A DNA stretch of 64,000 nt from an uncultured Mediterraneibacter sp. (GCA_944377745.1 CALWFV010000011.1:1-64000); one strand, 5' to 3'; shown: positions 7,863 through 17,620, numbered from the stretch's first letter. The notes: a model not told the origin generated them from the letters alone. Made by a program: numbers and translations.

Positions 7863-9326
7863 TTATATTCTTTTATATCTGCGTCCTTTATTTTTCCCGA
7901 TTGCTTTGATCTTTCCAGAGTTTACAAGTTCACCTACCAGAACTCTTGCTCTCGACTCTTTTACCCCGATAAATTCTGCTATTTCACCTGTTCTATATTC
8001 TCTGTCAGAAGTCATAAATGCCAGCATATCTTGTAGCTGCTGCTTCGTTTTTTTTGAGATTTTCTTTTTATCGCCATTTTTTATCGCCGCTTTTTCCACA
8101 AACGATAATTTCAAAATAGTTCTGTCGGGTCCGTATTCTTCTATAACTTCCGGCTGATTCCACCCCTGCTGTTCCCACACACTGTATATATCCGGCACAC
8201 CGCTGCCGGCCCTCTCACCAATGCCGATCAGATTGAACATTTTCATCAAGGCCTTATTGCGAGGATCTGATATGCCGCCCTTCAGCATCTGAGTTTTTCC
8301 AGTTCGAATACTCCCCGGATTCTCCATTACGATAGATTCTGCATCTTTCCGGATCACAATCCCTCTCGTGAAATAAAAGTCTGTATTTACGATACAGTTT
8401 GCCAAAGCTTCTCTCAACGCCTTGTGTACAGGCGTATCATCTACCCGGGTTATTCCCTCCAGCTTAAAAGGTATCTTCAGATCTTTCACAAGTTTGCCGT
8501 AAACACGGAAGAAAAAATCAAATAAGTTCCCTGTCCAGTCACCCGAACTGGACTGCAGCCTGTCCGTCCAGCGTATTGTCGGATCAAGAACTTCCCGGTA
8601 GTCCAGAAAGTATTCAGGAAATTCATATAAAATCTTATATTCTTCTCCAAACATAAGAAGCCATGCTGCAGTAGGATGCAAAGATTTATCTTTCGCAGAC
8701 AGCTTTGCCGCGCCTATCCTTTCCAGATATGCTGCATCGTCCAATCTTTCCCAGACATGTTCTCTTCGATAAGCCATGTGACGATTACGATAAGCATGTA
8801 CTGTCTCTGTATTGAGCACATCCAGCGACATATCTTCCAGGATCTTCATATCTGCCGTCTCTTCCGGCTGATCCCGAAGCATTGCGAGCACCTCGCTTCG
8901 CTCACAGTGATAATCCCCCTCCCAGTTTCTTCGGAAGGTTCCATTAAACATATCACCGTTTATAAATACCGGCTTCTGCTCGCGCTTTGCTTTAGGAACA
9001 TAAATGACCATTATGACATTGCCATTTTCCTCATATATTTCAATATCACTGTCTGTCAGAAGATTTGCCGAAACCTTATTTTTATTGTTGATCGTATCCC
9101 AGAAATCTTTTCGCAGCTTAGCTGCATTTTCCAGTCCGGTCATATACCAGCTGCCGTCTTTGTCTTCCTTTACACCTAGGATAATGACTCCGCCATAGCA
9201 GTTTGCAAAAGCCGGGTAAGATTCCCAGAGGGACAGCGGAAGTCCGCCCTTCGCCTTTTTGACTTCGCGCCGGTTATCTTCACGGTAGGAGTCAAATTGG
9301 GACATATCAAAATTCACAGATTTCAC
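7863..9326 (-). CDS. AlbA_2 (Schlafen-type) ATP-binding transcriptional regulator
   Basis: A 487-residue protein of the AlbA_2 family. The N-terminal AlbA_2 region holds FANCYGGVIILGVKEDKDG. The central part has the ATP-binding-like core ALREALANCIVNTDFYF and VMENPGSIRTGKTQMLKGGISDPRN, with GIGERAGSGVPDIYSVWEQQGW. A C-terminal winged helix (about 420-487) ends in a basic tail (NKGRRYKRI). Such proteins are regulators or defence-associated; the target is unknown. The gene sits alone between two near-identical 77-bp repeats, which suggests insertion into an ancestral deacetylase-GTPase neighbourhood. It looks intact. Confidence 0.88.
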   Translation of the reverse strand: MKSVNFDMSQFDSYREDNRREVKKAKGGLPLSLWESYPAFANCYGGVIILGVKEDKDGSWYMTGLENAAKLRKDFWDTINNKNKVSANLLTDSDIEIYEENGNVIMVIYVPKAKREQKPVFINGDMFNGTFRRNWEGDYHCERSEVLAMLRDQPEETADMKILEDMSLDVLNTETVHAYRNRHMAYRREHVWERLDDAAYLERIGAAKLSAKDKSLHPTAAWLLMFGEEYKILYEFPEYFLDYREVLDPTIRWTDRLQSSSGDWTGNLFDFFFRVYGKLVKDLKIPFKLEGITRVDDTPVHKALREALANCIVNTDFYFTRGIVIRKDAESIVMENPGSIRTGKTQMLKGGISDPRNKALMKMFNLIGIGERAGSGVPDIYSVWEQQGWNQPEVIEEYGPDRTILKLSFVEKAAIKNGDKKKISKKTKQQLQDMLAFMTSDREYRTGEIAEFIGVKESRARVLVGELVNSGKIKAIGKNKGRRYKRI

Positions 9327-9356
9327 CTCACTTCACATGCACTTATCAGATTACAT

Positions 9357-9433
9357 AATACCCCTTTCTGTGTTCTATAATCCGAAAATTATAATATTAC
9401 AGAAAGGGGTATAAGTCGATAAATCATTATTTT
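9357..9433. repeat. 77-bp direct repeat, copy B (hairpin element)
   Basis: The second copy of the 77-bp unit, differing at two positions (one breaks the last pair of the inner stem, CACAG to TACAG). It lies immediately downstream of the polysaccharide deacetylase stop and upstream of the AlbA_2 start, so it would act as the deacetylase terminator while also bounding the AlbA_2 gene. Confidence 0.9.
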
Positions 9434-9437
9434 GTCT

Positions 9438-10337
9438 TCAGTTATTCGTCTGATGGTGGAAGATCAGGCTATTCCGGTCAATCCCCCGGAATTCATATCC
9501 TTTGTCCTGATAATATTTCAGGATGTCCGGCAGAGCTTCCACCGTTGTATCCTTTGTCGCCGCATCGTGGAACAGGATCATGATGTGATCATAGGCATCT
9601 GTTTCCGACTGCTTGATGATCTCCTCCTTCGACGCCTTCGCCCCGTCTCCGCTGCTCACATTCCAGTCATAATACTGGTAACCTTTTTCCACGACCTTCT
9701 CCGTAAGTTCCGACATAATGCCCGGTGTATATTTTTTCGAGACCGTATTCGACGCTCCTCCCGGGAAGCGGATATAACACGGCACAAACCCAAGATATTC
9801 TTTTGCCAGTTCTCCAATCTTATCCAGATCTTCGAAATAGGCATCTACTGAGGCATATACCTTAGCATAATCATGTGCATACGAATGAAGTCCGATCGTA
9901 TGTCCGGCATCATATGCAGTCTTAATCATGGAATAGTACTCCGGCTGTTGTCCTGTTATGAAAAACGTTGCTTTCGCATCATATTCTTCAAGTATATCCA
10001 GCACCCTCTGCGTGTTCTTGGATGGACCGTCATCAAATGTCAGATATACCACTTTCTCGTCATCAGACTCCTCCGTCGTCCCCACTGCCACTCCTGGCTG
10101 GACAGAATCTGATTCTTTTCTCGCCTCCGCTGCGGCTTCCGTCTCTTCCTGGGCCTTCTTTTCCGCGGCTGCCTGCTCCGCAGCTGCCTGCTGTTCTGCC
10201 GCTATACGCTGTTCTTCTCTGGCTGCTTCCCTGCCGTTAGCAATCATACAGAAGATAGTCGCCACAATGACAAAAAAAACAAGCCCGCACAGGATCAGAG
10301 CATTGACGTTATAGCGGGTCCCCCTCCTCCTGTCCAT
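9438..10337 (-). CDS. Membrane-anchored polysaccharide deacetylase (NodB family)
   Basis: A 299-residue cell-envelope enzyme. A short basic start (MDRRRGTRYN) and one membrane helix (about 12-32) anchor it with the catalytic part outside. An alanine/glutamate-rich stalk (about 35-75) follows. The NodB domain (about 90-280) carries TFDDGPS, HSYAHD with the zinc-binding histidines, RFPGGASN and the late DHIMILFHD. It likely removes acetyl groups from peptidoglycan or another surface glycan. It is probably monocistronic, with a hairpin repeat just after its stop. Confidence 0.92.
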   Translation of the reverse strand: MDRRRGTRYNVNALILCGLVFFVIVATIFCMIANGREAAREEQRIAAEQQAAAEQAAAEKKAQEETEAAAEARKESDSVQPGVAVGTTEESDDEKVVYLTFDDGPSKNTQRVLDILEEYDAKATFFITGQQPEYYSMIKTAYDAGHTIGLHSYAHDYAKVYASVDAYFEDLDKIGELAKEYLGFVPCYIRFPGGASNTVSKKYTPGIMSELTEKVVEKGYQYYDWNVSSGDGAKASKEEIIKQSETDAYDHIMILFHDAATKDTTVEALPDILKYYQDKGYEFRGIDRNSLIFHHQTNN

Positions 10338-10808
10338 TTTTACATCTCCTCATTTGTATTCCATTCTGTGTCAAGTATACAATATCTTGTAAAAGAAAGA
10401 TATTGGCTTAAGAAAGAATTAATAAACTTTTTCTGACAGAGTTACGGTTCCTGAGTACGGGCGGAACTCGCAACCCATTAATTCATCGTTCATTATAGGA
10501 TACAAATTTTAAAAAAGCTATTCTCTTATCTTAAATTTTATTAACATTTCGTAACATTACGAAAATATTCTTTTCTCCATAAACAGATTCTTTCCGGATA
10601 CGGTCTTTCAATACTTTTATCCGCGCTGAAAGCATGGTACAATATGAACACTTGGCGAGGTATTTTCGAGCCTGGTGTGAGTAATACATGGACACTTAGC
10701 GAGGTATTTCACGAGCTTCATGTCCACGGTATATAGGAAAATGCTCTGCGTCTGCGGACACCAGAAAATACCAAAAAACAAAGCAGCAAAGACAGGAGGT
10801 TAAAAGAA
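10338..10808 (+). promoter_or_regulatory. Intergenic region with promoter and tandem leader repeats
   Basis: 471 bases between divergent genes. A TACAAT -10 box lies at 10638-10643. Just downstream, in the presumed leader of the next plus-strand gene, two 25-base units (10648-10672 and 10692-10716) share ACACTTRGCGAGGTATTT and end in CGAGC. The second is bounded by GGACA/TGTCC, so each may fold. AGGAGGT at 10794-10800 is the ribosome site. The left half is AT-rich with no gene. Confidence 0.5.
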
Positions 10809-11462
10809 GTGGAACGACATACTATGGCACTGAAGATTAACAGAGGGAAAATGAACGAGTACCGCAGGAAACTCGGAGAGGTCTGGACTGATCTTACAGA
10901 TTTTCTTGACCGGAACGGCATCCGGAATTTCAGCATCTGGAACGCAGCGGATCTGATCTTTATCTACTGCGAATCAGACGACGGACTGAAACTTTCCGAA
11001 AAAGAACAGGATGCAGCAAAAGAGATAACCGAAAAATTTGACGGTACATTTACCTGGATTTCCGTCCCGGGAGAAAACATGCGGCTGATGTATGAAAACT
11101 TCGGCATTGTCCGGAAAAACAAGGAGCTGATCCGGCATCGGATGTTCATGACAAAACTGAAACCCGGATGCGAAGAAGAATATAAGGCCCGCCATGATGT
11201 TCTCGCGGCTCAGAGAGGTGGAGTGCCTGATCCCGGTCCCGACAGCAATTTCAGTATCTGGAGCGCTGGAGGATATATCTTCGGTTATGACGAGATCGAC
11301 ACCACTATGGAAGTGGAGGAGACTCCGGAAACCCGTGAGGAAACCATTTCCTGGGAGACCCGCCAGCTGGAGATCATGGACTGGATCACAAACGATGTTG
11401 ACTGGATGACCGGCGAGCACCATGCGTCCAGCATAAGGCTCGCATGGCATCAGGGGAAATAA
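10809..11462 (+). CDS. Tandem-domain L-rhamnose mutarotase-like protein
   Basis: A 217-residue protein with two copies of the dimeric alpha/beta RhaM (DUF718) fold. Repeat one (about 6-97) has KMNEYRRKLGEVW and GIRNFSIWNAADLIFIYCE. Repeat two (about 108-215) has HRMFMTKLKPGCEEEYKARHDVL and NFSIWSAGGYIFGYDEID. Classical RhaM has one domain of about 104 residues and interconverts the anomers of L-rhamnose. The first repeat lacks the histidine after the EYxxR stretch that the second keeps, so the halves may have diverged. GTG at 10809 is chosen because AGGAGGT lies 8 bases upstream; the in-frame ATG at 10824 is too far. No rhamnose pathway genes are adjacent. Confidence 0.7.
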   Translation: MERHTMALKINRGKMNEYRRKLGEVWTDLTDFLDRNGIRNFSIWNAADLIFIYCESDDGLKLSEKEQDAAKEITEKFDGTFTWISVPGENMRLMYENFGIVRKNKELIRHRMFMTKLKPGCEEEYKARHDVLAAQRGGVPDPGPDSNFSIWSAGGYIFGYDEIDTTMEVEETPETREETISWETRQLEIMDWITNDVDWMTGEHHASSIRLAWHQGK

Positions 11463-11808
11463 GAGTACTGCGATCGCCAGGGTCTCGGGCGGGCCTGGAC
11501 TTTAGATTGCCGCAGTCACAATAATCACTCACCCGCATAGCGGGTGGGTTTCCCTCTGAATACATCGCTAAAGCTCCCAAAGAACTCCATGACTATCGCA
11601 TCGTTTTCTTTGTACAAAAAGACCGCGGCCAGAAAGACCGCGGTCATCGTGTATCTGATCTTATTGTACCCCGGACAGGCCCTGTCTGGAAAAGATCTTT
11701 TGGTTATGCAGTTTATACCGAAAGGTTTGAAGTCCATGTTGTTTCTGGAGTTCTCTGCATCCATAACTTTCCCAGGAGACTTTGTGCTCCTCCATACAGG
11801 ACTATACA
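11463..11808. other. 346-base region without a recognisable gene
   Basis: Contains a hairpin ACCCGC-ATA-GCGGGT near 11530, a possible terminator for the rhamnose-mutarotase-like gene, and an inverted repeat GACCGCGG/CCGCGGTC at 11621-11644. A minus-strand open frame runs through it from inside the thioesterase gene and ends in FRGKPTRYAGE at 11525. It has no ribosome site or family I know. It may be the remnant of a mobile element. Confidence 0.4.
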
Positions 11809-12288
11809 CTAGAACCCTTCCACCCTTCTTTTCTTTCTCAGCGCATAGCGTTTCTTCCCGCTTTCCCATTCCGCTTTCTCTGACTCTGTCTCCACGATCA
11901 GTCCGGGAACTTCCCGGGCACAGCCCTCCTTGTCGATCGCCACCATGATCACGTAAGCTCTGTTTATGTTCCGCCGCATCCCACATTCATCCTCTATATA
12001 TGTGTCCACTCGGACTTCCATGGAGGTATGACCCACATAAGTCAGTTTTGCCACAAGCACCACTACATCATTTGCGTGTGCGGGAGCCTTGAAATTCAGA
12101 TTATCAATCGCCGCAGTAGTCACAGTCATTCCGCAGTGACGCCAGCTCACGATCCCGGCAGTCTCGTCAATCCACTGCATTAGCTGACCACCGAACAGTC
12201 TGCCGTAACTGTTGATCTGATAATACCGGATCACATAGGCCTGTTCTGTCATAGAATCAGATACATGCTTATATTCTCTCTTCTCCAT
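11809..12288 (-). CDS. Acyl-CoA thioesterase (hot-dog fold, YciA-like)
   Basis: Hydrolyses acyl-CoA to free acid and CoA. The 159 residues form one hot-dog domain with NSYGRLFGGQLMQWIDETAGIVSWRH, in which the GGxLMxWID segment is the family hallmark, followed by NLNFKAPAHANDVV and YVGHTSMEV. It lies at the downstream end of the broken acyl-CoA operon, 18 bases after the acyl-CoA ligase remnant, and would recycle CoA from its intermediates. It is complete, unlike several neighbours. Confidence 0.88.
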   Translation of the reverse strand: MEKREYKHVSDSMTEQAYVIRYYQINSYGRLFGGQLMQWIDETAGIVSWRHCGMTVTTAAIDNLNFKAPAHANDVVVLVAKLTYVGHTSMEVRVDTYIEDECGMRRNINRAYVIMVAIDKEGCAREVPGLIVETESEKAEWESGKKRYALRKKRRVEGF

Positions 12289-12306
12289 ATCTTTTTGTCT
12301 TTCGTC

Positions 12307-12761
12307 TCAAAACATTGTACGTATCCGTTTTTTATCCACTTTCCCGTTGGGTGTCAGCGGAATCTCATCCGTAAACATAATCCTGCTGGGGATCTTATAT
12401 TTTGCCATCCTGCTATTTAAGTATTCCCGGATTCCCTCTTCATCCAACCGCGCCCCCTTCTCCAGACGGATCAGCGCCACCGGAGTCTCGCCGTAAATTT
12501 TATGGGGGATACCTACAACGACAGCATCAGCGACACCGTCGATCTGATAAAGCTGATTCTCCACATCAATGCTCGTTATCTTCTCCCCAAATCATCAATG
12601 ACTGCAGCTTTATCAGGGTATTTCTCAGCAGAGGCACTCAGCGCCTCATACATATTTTCGGGAAGATCGGGAAACGTCTCGATCACTCTCCCATTGCTAA
12701 GTGTCCTTTCCACCATCTCAAGCGGGATCCTGTTGTTCCATAATTCGGTTCCTCTGTACAT
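12307..12761 (-). pseudogene. AMP-forming acyl-CoA ligase, internal deletion
   Basis: Only both ends of an AMP-dependent acyl-CoA synthetase remain. The first 61 residues end in MYEALSASAEKYPDKAAVIDDLGRR (12576-12761). The last 85 hold the C-terminal cap, VENQLYQIDGVADAVVVG and the acylation-lysine region PLTPNGKVDKKRIR (12307-12564). About 350 residues, including the ATP-binding and AMP-binding motifs, are gone, and the two parts are in different frames. It cannot be active. In the original operon it would have activated a carboxylic acid with CoA. Confidence 0.85.
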
Positions 12762-12773
12762 ATCATGCGCCCC

Positions 12774-14375
12774 CTATCTGCTGTCTTTATTTCTCTCGAT
12801 CAGAGTTCTCAGGCCGCACGCACCTTCTCTGTAAAAATCCGTACTTGTGTATTTTAATTCATCTGCGATAAGCGGTGTAAATTCCATCTGATCCAGAATA
12901 TCCCGTTGAACATCAACACCCTTCGCCACTTCGATGAGCATCACACCTTTTTCCGTAAGTTTAAATACCGCTCTCTCAGTCACATAGAGCATGTTCTGTC
13001 CGCGCTCCAACGCCAGTTTTCCGTTATAAGAAATCTGCTGCACCTCTTTGACCAGCTTTTTAAATTTTCCTTCCTGCTCGATCTTCACTCCATCCTCGGA
13101 AAAAGAAGTCTTAAGTCCGCCGCCCGTGAAGGAGGAACAGAAGATAACATTCTTCGCTGTGGCGGTAATATCGATAAAGCCTCCCGCTCCCGGCGCCTTT
13201 CTGCCCATCTTCGTCGCATTGACATTTCCATACTGATCCAGTTCTCCGGCGCCCATGAAAGTATAATCAATCCCGGCGCCATTATAAAATTCAAACTGAC
13301 GATCATGTGAGATCAATGCCTGTGCATTCCTGGAGATCCCGAAATCAATCGTCCCGGCAGGTACACCTCCGTAAATACCAGACTCCACGGTGATCGTAAC
13401 GATGTCAGACAATCCCTCTTCCGCTATGATGGGGCCGATGTTTTCATTTGGAATCCCGGTCCCGATATTGATGATCTGATCTGGCACCAACTCTGCTACC
13501 GCACGGCGGGAAATAATCTTCCTCATCTCAGTCGGCAGCACTTCGAGCGCGCTCTCCGGGACACGCACCGCTCCGCTGTAAGAAGGATCATAATATCAGG
13601 AATATGTCTGTCTGTGCTCTTCCAGCGGATTTTCACAGACGACCACCGCATCAACGAGCACCCCCGGCACTACCACATCTTTCGGTGGAATAGAACCGTT
13701 CTCCACAACGGACTCAACCTGACAGATCACTTTTCCTCCCCATCTCTTTGTCGCCATTACCGCCGGGAGGATCTCCAGCACCATAGCCTCACGCTCCGTA
13801 GAGATATTTCCGTTCTCATCGGCATATGTTCCCCGGATGAGCAGAGTATCTATCGGGATCGGTTTATACTGAATGTACTCTTCCCCATCTACTGTAACGA
13901 TCCCCACAGTGTCATACCCGCTGTCGATTGCTTTCTGGTTCATCTTTCCCCCTTCGATCCGGGGATCGATATAGGTTCCCAGTCCTACCTTGCTGAGCTT
14001 GCCGGGTTCTCTAAGCGCCATGCTGTGGAACATATTCGCCATCTGTCCCTGGGGGAGATTAAAGGCTTCAATCCGGTTCTCAGTGATCAGGTCCATCATC
14101 TTTGCCGACTGCCCCCAATGGCCGCCGATCACACGTTTTAAAAGACCTTCATACGCGATATACTGCATACCTCCCGGTTTTCCGGCTGACGCCTGACCAC
14201 ATGTATGTACGTAGGTAAGATCTCTGGGATGTCCTTCCTCAAGAAAACTTCTCTCTATTTCTTTCAGGATCGACGTGCTCGCTGACACCTGTGTCATTGC
14301 AATGATCGCAAGCGTCGTCCCGTCCTTGATCGTTTTGACCGCCTCCCTGGCAGTCATTATTTCTGGCTTTCTCAT
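12774..14375 (-). pseudogene. Acyl-CoA:acetate CoA-transferase (type I), in-frame TGA
   Basis: A two-domain family-I CoA transferase of about 530 codons, split by one in-frame TGA at 13596-13598. The first part (13596-14375) starts MRKPEIMTAREAVKTIKDG and ends EEHRQTYS. After the stop the same frame reads YYDPSYSGAVRVPES and the second domain follows, with the active-site VESGIYGG (catalytic glutamate) and GAGGFIDITATAKN. No base is missing, so a single substitution would restore it. GTG at 13568 might allow a separate second-half product, but there is no good ribosome site. Neighbours with other stop codons argue for decay rather than recoding. Confidence 0.88.
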
Positions 14376-15564
14376 TGTCCTCTCCCTTCGATAAAATTTC
14401 CCTCTGTTTCTGCTTATAAGCTCCTGATCTTATAGTATCCACAGGCCGAAAAATTTCCTTGTGACATCGCCCTGCCAGCCCCTCAAGAACAGCGGTCACC
14501 TTCTCAGGTTCAAATCTCCGGATATATTCTATCGGGCCCTCCATATTGTATCCAAGGCGGATCGCCAGATCACATTCCTCCAGCGAACAGACCCCTTCCT
14601 CATACAGCTTGCATGCTTCATTTGCCTGGATAAAATTCGGGATGTCCGGATCATATCGCCCTGTGTAGAGCGCCGGGTCGATCTTTGGTCTTCCGGTCAC
14701 CGGCCATACATAATAGCCGGATCCCGTCTTCTTCCCCAGATGTCCCTCCTTCATCAGCCTCCTGGCCGTCTCCGAGGGACCATACTCTTCTGCCAGATGA
14801 AGATGGTAATATTCCTGACAGGATGAGGTCACATCAATCCCGGTATAATCCGCCAGTTCCATAGGTTCCATTTTCTGGCCGTTCTTCATCATGGAAAGAT
14901 CAATATCCTCCGGAGTGAACCCGCCAAGGTTCACGCAGAGACCATTTTATACTACCACCGGAGCCACGATCCGGTTTGCGATGAACCCCGGTGTGTCCTT
15001 TCTTGCGAGCACAACTGTTTTACCAGCCCGCTCCGCATAGGCGCGGATGAATTCCGTGGTCTCATCAGAAGTCTTATCTCCTCGGATTACTGCCACCAGT
15101 TTCATGAGAACTGCCGGATTAAAATAATGCATCCCGGCCATGTTTTCCTGATGTGCTACATTTTCCGCAAGCATGGTAATGCTCATAGATGAGGTGTTTG
15201 TCGCGATAACGGCATCTTCGGCACAGTGATCCGAGATCCGGCCCAATACGTCTATTTTGATCTGAAGATCTTCCGGCACAGCCTCGATGAAAAGCTGCGT
15301 ATCCTTCACCGTCTCTTCCAGCGAGAGAGTCGCCTTCAGCTTTCCGTTTCGGAATCCTTCCAGTACCTCCCCGGAGATCTTCCCTTTGGACGCCAGCTTC
15401 TCCAGGCTGGCGCCAATTCTTCCAACTCCCTGGTCCAGGCTCTCCTGCCTCCTTCCGCACAGATTCACCTGATATCCTGTCATCAGAGCGACCTGCGCTA
15501 TTCCGTGGCCGATATCGCCCGGACCGATCACTGCTATATTCTTTAACTTTTCTATCTTCAACAT
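14372..15564 (-). pseudogene. 3-hydroxyacyl-CoA dehydrogenase, in-frame TAA
   Basis: NAD-dependent 3-hydroxyacyl-CoA dehydrogenase of about 395 codons. The Rossmann start has VIGPGDIGHGIAQVAL, followed by ATNTSSMSIT and MHYFNPAVLMKLVAVI. After PGFIANRIVAPVVV an in-frame TAA (14947-14949) interrupts; the same frame continues NGLCVNLGGFTPEDIDLSM and through the C-terminal helical domain. The frame then runs on to 14239, deep inside the next gene. A different frame gives FIEGRGQ and a TGA overlapping the CoA-transferase ATG, so a further small frameshift near 14400 is likely. The start overlaps the thiolase stop by 7 bases. Confidence 0.85.
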
Positions 15565-16745
15565 TTTGTAAAGTACATGGAAATTCCCTGTCCTCCTCCG
15601 ATACACATGCTGATCATCGCGTCTTTCTTATCCGTTCTCATCAGTTCATAGAGAACTTTCACTGTCAGGATACAGCCAGTAGCGCCGATCGGATGCCCGA
15701 TGGAGATCCCGCCGCCATAGATGTTCACCTTTTCCGGGTCGAGTCCCAGATCTCTTCTGACTGCATATGCCTGGCTGGCGAACGCCTCGTTGATCTCTAC
15801 CATATCAATGTCTTTCAGATTGATGCCGAGCTGAGCCGCCAGTTTTTCACTGGAAAGTTTGGGAGCATATCCCATGATCTCCGCCTCGATCCCGGCAACA
15901 GTATATCCTTCGATCTTCAGTTTCGGAACCACGCCGAGTTCTTCTGCTTTCTCCCGTGACATAACCACGACCGCCGCCGCGCCGTCGTTCAGGCTGGAGG
16001 AATTTCCTGCCGTGACCGTGCCATCCTTTACGAATGCCGGACGGAGTTTTGCGAGTTTCTCCATGGTCTGTCCCTCTCGCGGACCCTCGTCTGTATCAAA
16101 CACTGTTACGTTTCCTTTCCGGTCCTTCAGTTCCACCGGAAGGATCTCATCCACGAACTTGCCCGCTTTGATCGCTGCGACCGCGCGCTGGTGGCTCTGG
16201 AGTGCATAGGCATCCTGCTCTTCTCTGCTCACGTTAAAACGTTTTGCAACTTCCTCTGCTGTTGTTCCGTTATGGGAATTGTTCAACGGCCATGTCAAGA
16301 TATCGATAACTCCGTCCTCAAACACCTTATGCCCCATTCTGGCGCCCCATCTTGCGTCTTTCACATAGTAGGGAAGCTGACTTAAGTTCTCTGCCCCTGC
16401 CGCTACGACCACATCCGCAAAACCTGTCTGAATCTCCATTACTGCATCCGCGATAGCCTGGAGTCCGGAACCGCACTGGCGGTTTACAGAGTATGCCGTT
16501 GTCTCCTTTGGCATTCCTGCGGAAAGGCTGATCGCTCTCGCCACGAATCCACACTCTGCGATCTGTCCTACCTGGCCTACGATCACCTCATCCACCTGAT
16601 CCGGCTCGATACCCGCACGTTTCACCGCCTCTTTAACTACCATTGCTCCCATGTCAATAGCGCTTACTGTCTTCAGACTTCCTCCATAAGATCCCACCGG
16701 GAGACGTACACCTGATACGATCACAACTTCTTTTAATTTATTCAT
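15558..16745 (-). CDS. Acetyl-CoA acetyltransferase (thiolase)
   Basis: Condenses or cleaves 3-ketoacyl-CoA in the last step of beta-oxidation-like degradation. The 395 residues are the normal thiolase length. The nucleophilic cysteine sits in NRQCGSGLQAI, and the second set in GHPIGATGC and MCIGGGQG. It is complete, in contrast to the dehydrogenase, reductase and CoA transferase around it. The gene lies between the reductase remnant and the dehydrogenase in one operon. It may also serve central metabolism, which could explain its preservation. Confidence 0.95.
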   Translation of the reverse strand: MNKLKEVVIVSGVRLPVGSYGGSLKTVSAIDMGAMVVKEAVKRAGIEPDQVDEVIVGQVGQIAECGFVARAISLSAGMPKETTAYSVNRQCGSGLQAIADAVMEIQTGFADVVVAAGAENLSQLPYYVKDARWGARMGHKVFEDGVIDILTWPLNNSHNGTTAEEVAKRFNVSREEQDAYALQSHQRAVAAIKAGKFVDEILPVELKDRKGNVTVFDTDEGPREGQTMEKLAKLRPAFVKDGTVTAGNSSSLNDGAAAVVVMSREKAEELGVVPKLKIEGYTVAGIEAEIMGYAPKLSSEKLAAQLGINLKDIDMVEINEAFASQAYAVRRDLGLDPEKVNIYGGGISIGHPIGATGCILTVKVLYELMRTDKKDAMISMCIGGGQGISMYFTKC

Positions 16746-16841
16746 GAATATAAAACCTTCCTTTCTCTCGCTCTGTCCGGGACGGATCCCGCAGGCCCGT
16801 CCCCCGTTCTTTGTTTTTAAAGTACAGATTTCCTGTCAATA

Positions 16842-17585
16842 TTAAACGATCATTCCGCCGCCTACATTGATAACTTCAGATGTAATATATGATGCCTCGT
16901 CAGAAGCCAGAAACGCCACCATGTTTCCCACATCAGAAGGTTTGCCTGCATATCCCATCGGCACCCTTGAGATCATGCTGTCCCAGGCAGCCCCGCCATT
17001 GACTTCTTTCAGCTTGCTTGTCATATCTGTCTCAATAAAGCCCGGGCAGATCGCATTGCAGGTGATCCCTTTCTTCGCATTCTCCCTTGCCGCCGTTTTA
17101 GTGAGTCCTACAACGCCCGCCTTAGATGCGGCATAGTTTGCCTGCCCGATATTTCCGAGCCAGCTTCCGGAGGAAATATTGATAATACGTCCATACTCTT
17201 TCTAACGCATATACTTGATTGCTTCCTGTGTACAGTAAAATGTTCCCGTCAGATTGACCGCGATGACCAGATCCCAGTTTTCCCTGGACATTTTGTGAAG
17301 CATTCCGTCGCGGTTAATGCCTGCATTATTCACCATAATATCCAGGGTACCGAATTTCTCGATGGCAAAGTTTACCATTCCCTTTACTTCATCCTGGTCT
17401 GAGATATTCACTTTATAAGCAACTGCCGTGCCACCTTCCTCAGTGATCTCTTTTACCGCCTCATCTGCGGGAATCATATCTGCGATCACCACGCTCGCGC
17501 CTTCCTCTGCCAGTTTCTTTGCGATCCCCTTTCCAAGACCACGGCTTGCTCCTGTTACGATTGCTACTTTCCCTTTTAATCTCAT
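16842..17585 (-). pseudogene. Short-chain dehydrogenase/reductase (FabG/PhaB-like), in-frame TAG
   Basis: A 247-codon SDR: TGASRGLGKGIA cofactor loop, NNAGINRDG, then TQEAIKYMR and an in-frame TAG (17202-17204). The same frame continues KEYGRIINISSGSWLGNIGQANYAASKAG with the catalytic Ser-Tyr-Lys set, and PGFIETDM to the end IVGG-type tail (VINVGGGMIV). One base change would repair it. It probably acted as a 3-oxoacyl-CoA reductase. It is the first gene of the lower operon and has a LacI-type palindrome 24 bases upstream of its start. Confidence 0.9.
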
Positions 17586-17608
17586 GTTTTTTCCTCCTTT
17601 TTTTGATA

Positions 17609-17620
17609 GAAAACGTTTTC
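17609..17620. promoter_or_regulatory. LacI/CcpA-type operator upstream of the reductase operon
   Basis: Perfect palindrome GAAAACGTTTTC, the core typical of LacI-family and catabolite (cre) operators, between the lacI-type gene and the reductase operon. A similar site (24606-24620) precedes the GntP permease gene. The two adjacent LacI-family regulators are the obvious candidates. Confidence 0.6.

Noticed and set aside
11525-11808. Transposase gene downstream of the thioesterase
   Set aside because: The frame ending FRGKPTRYAGE resembles no transposase I can identify and has no start or inverted ends; left as unexplained.
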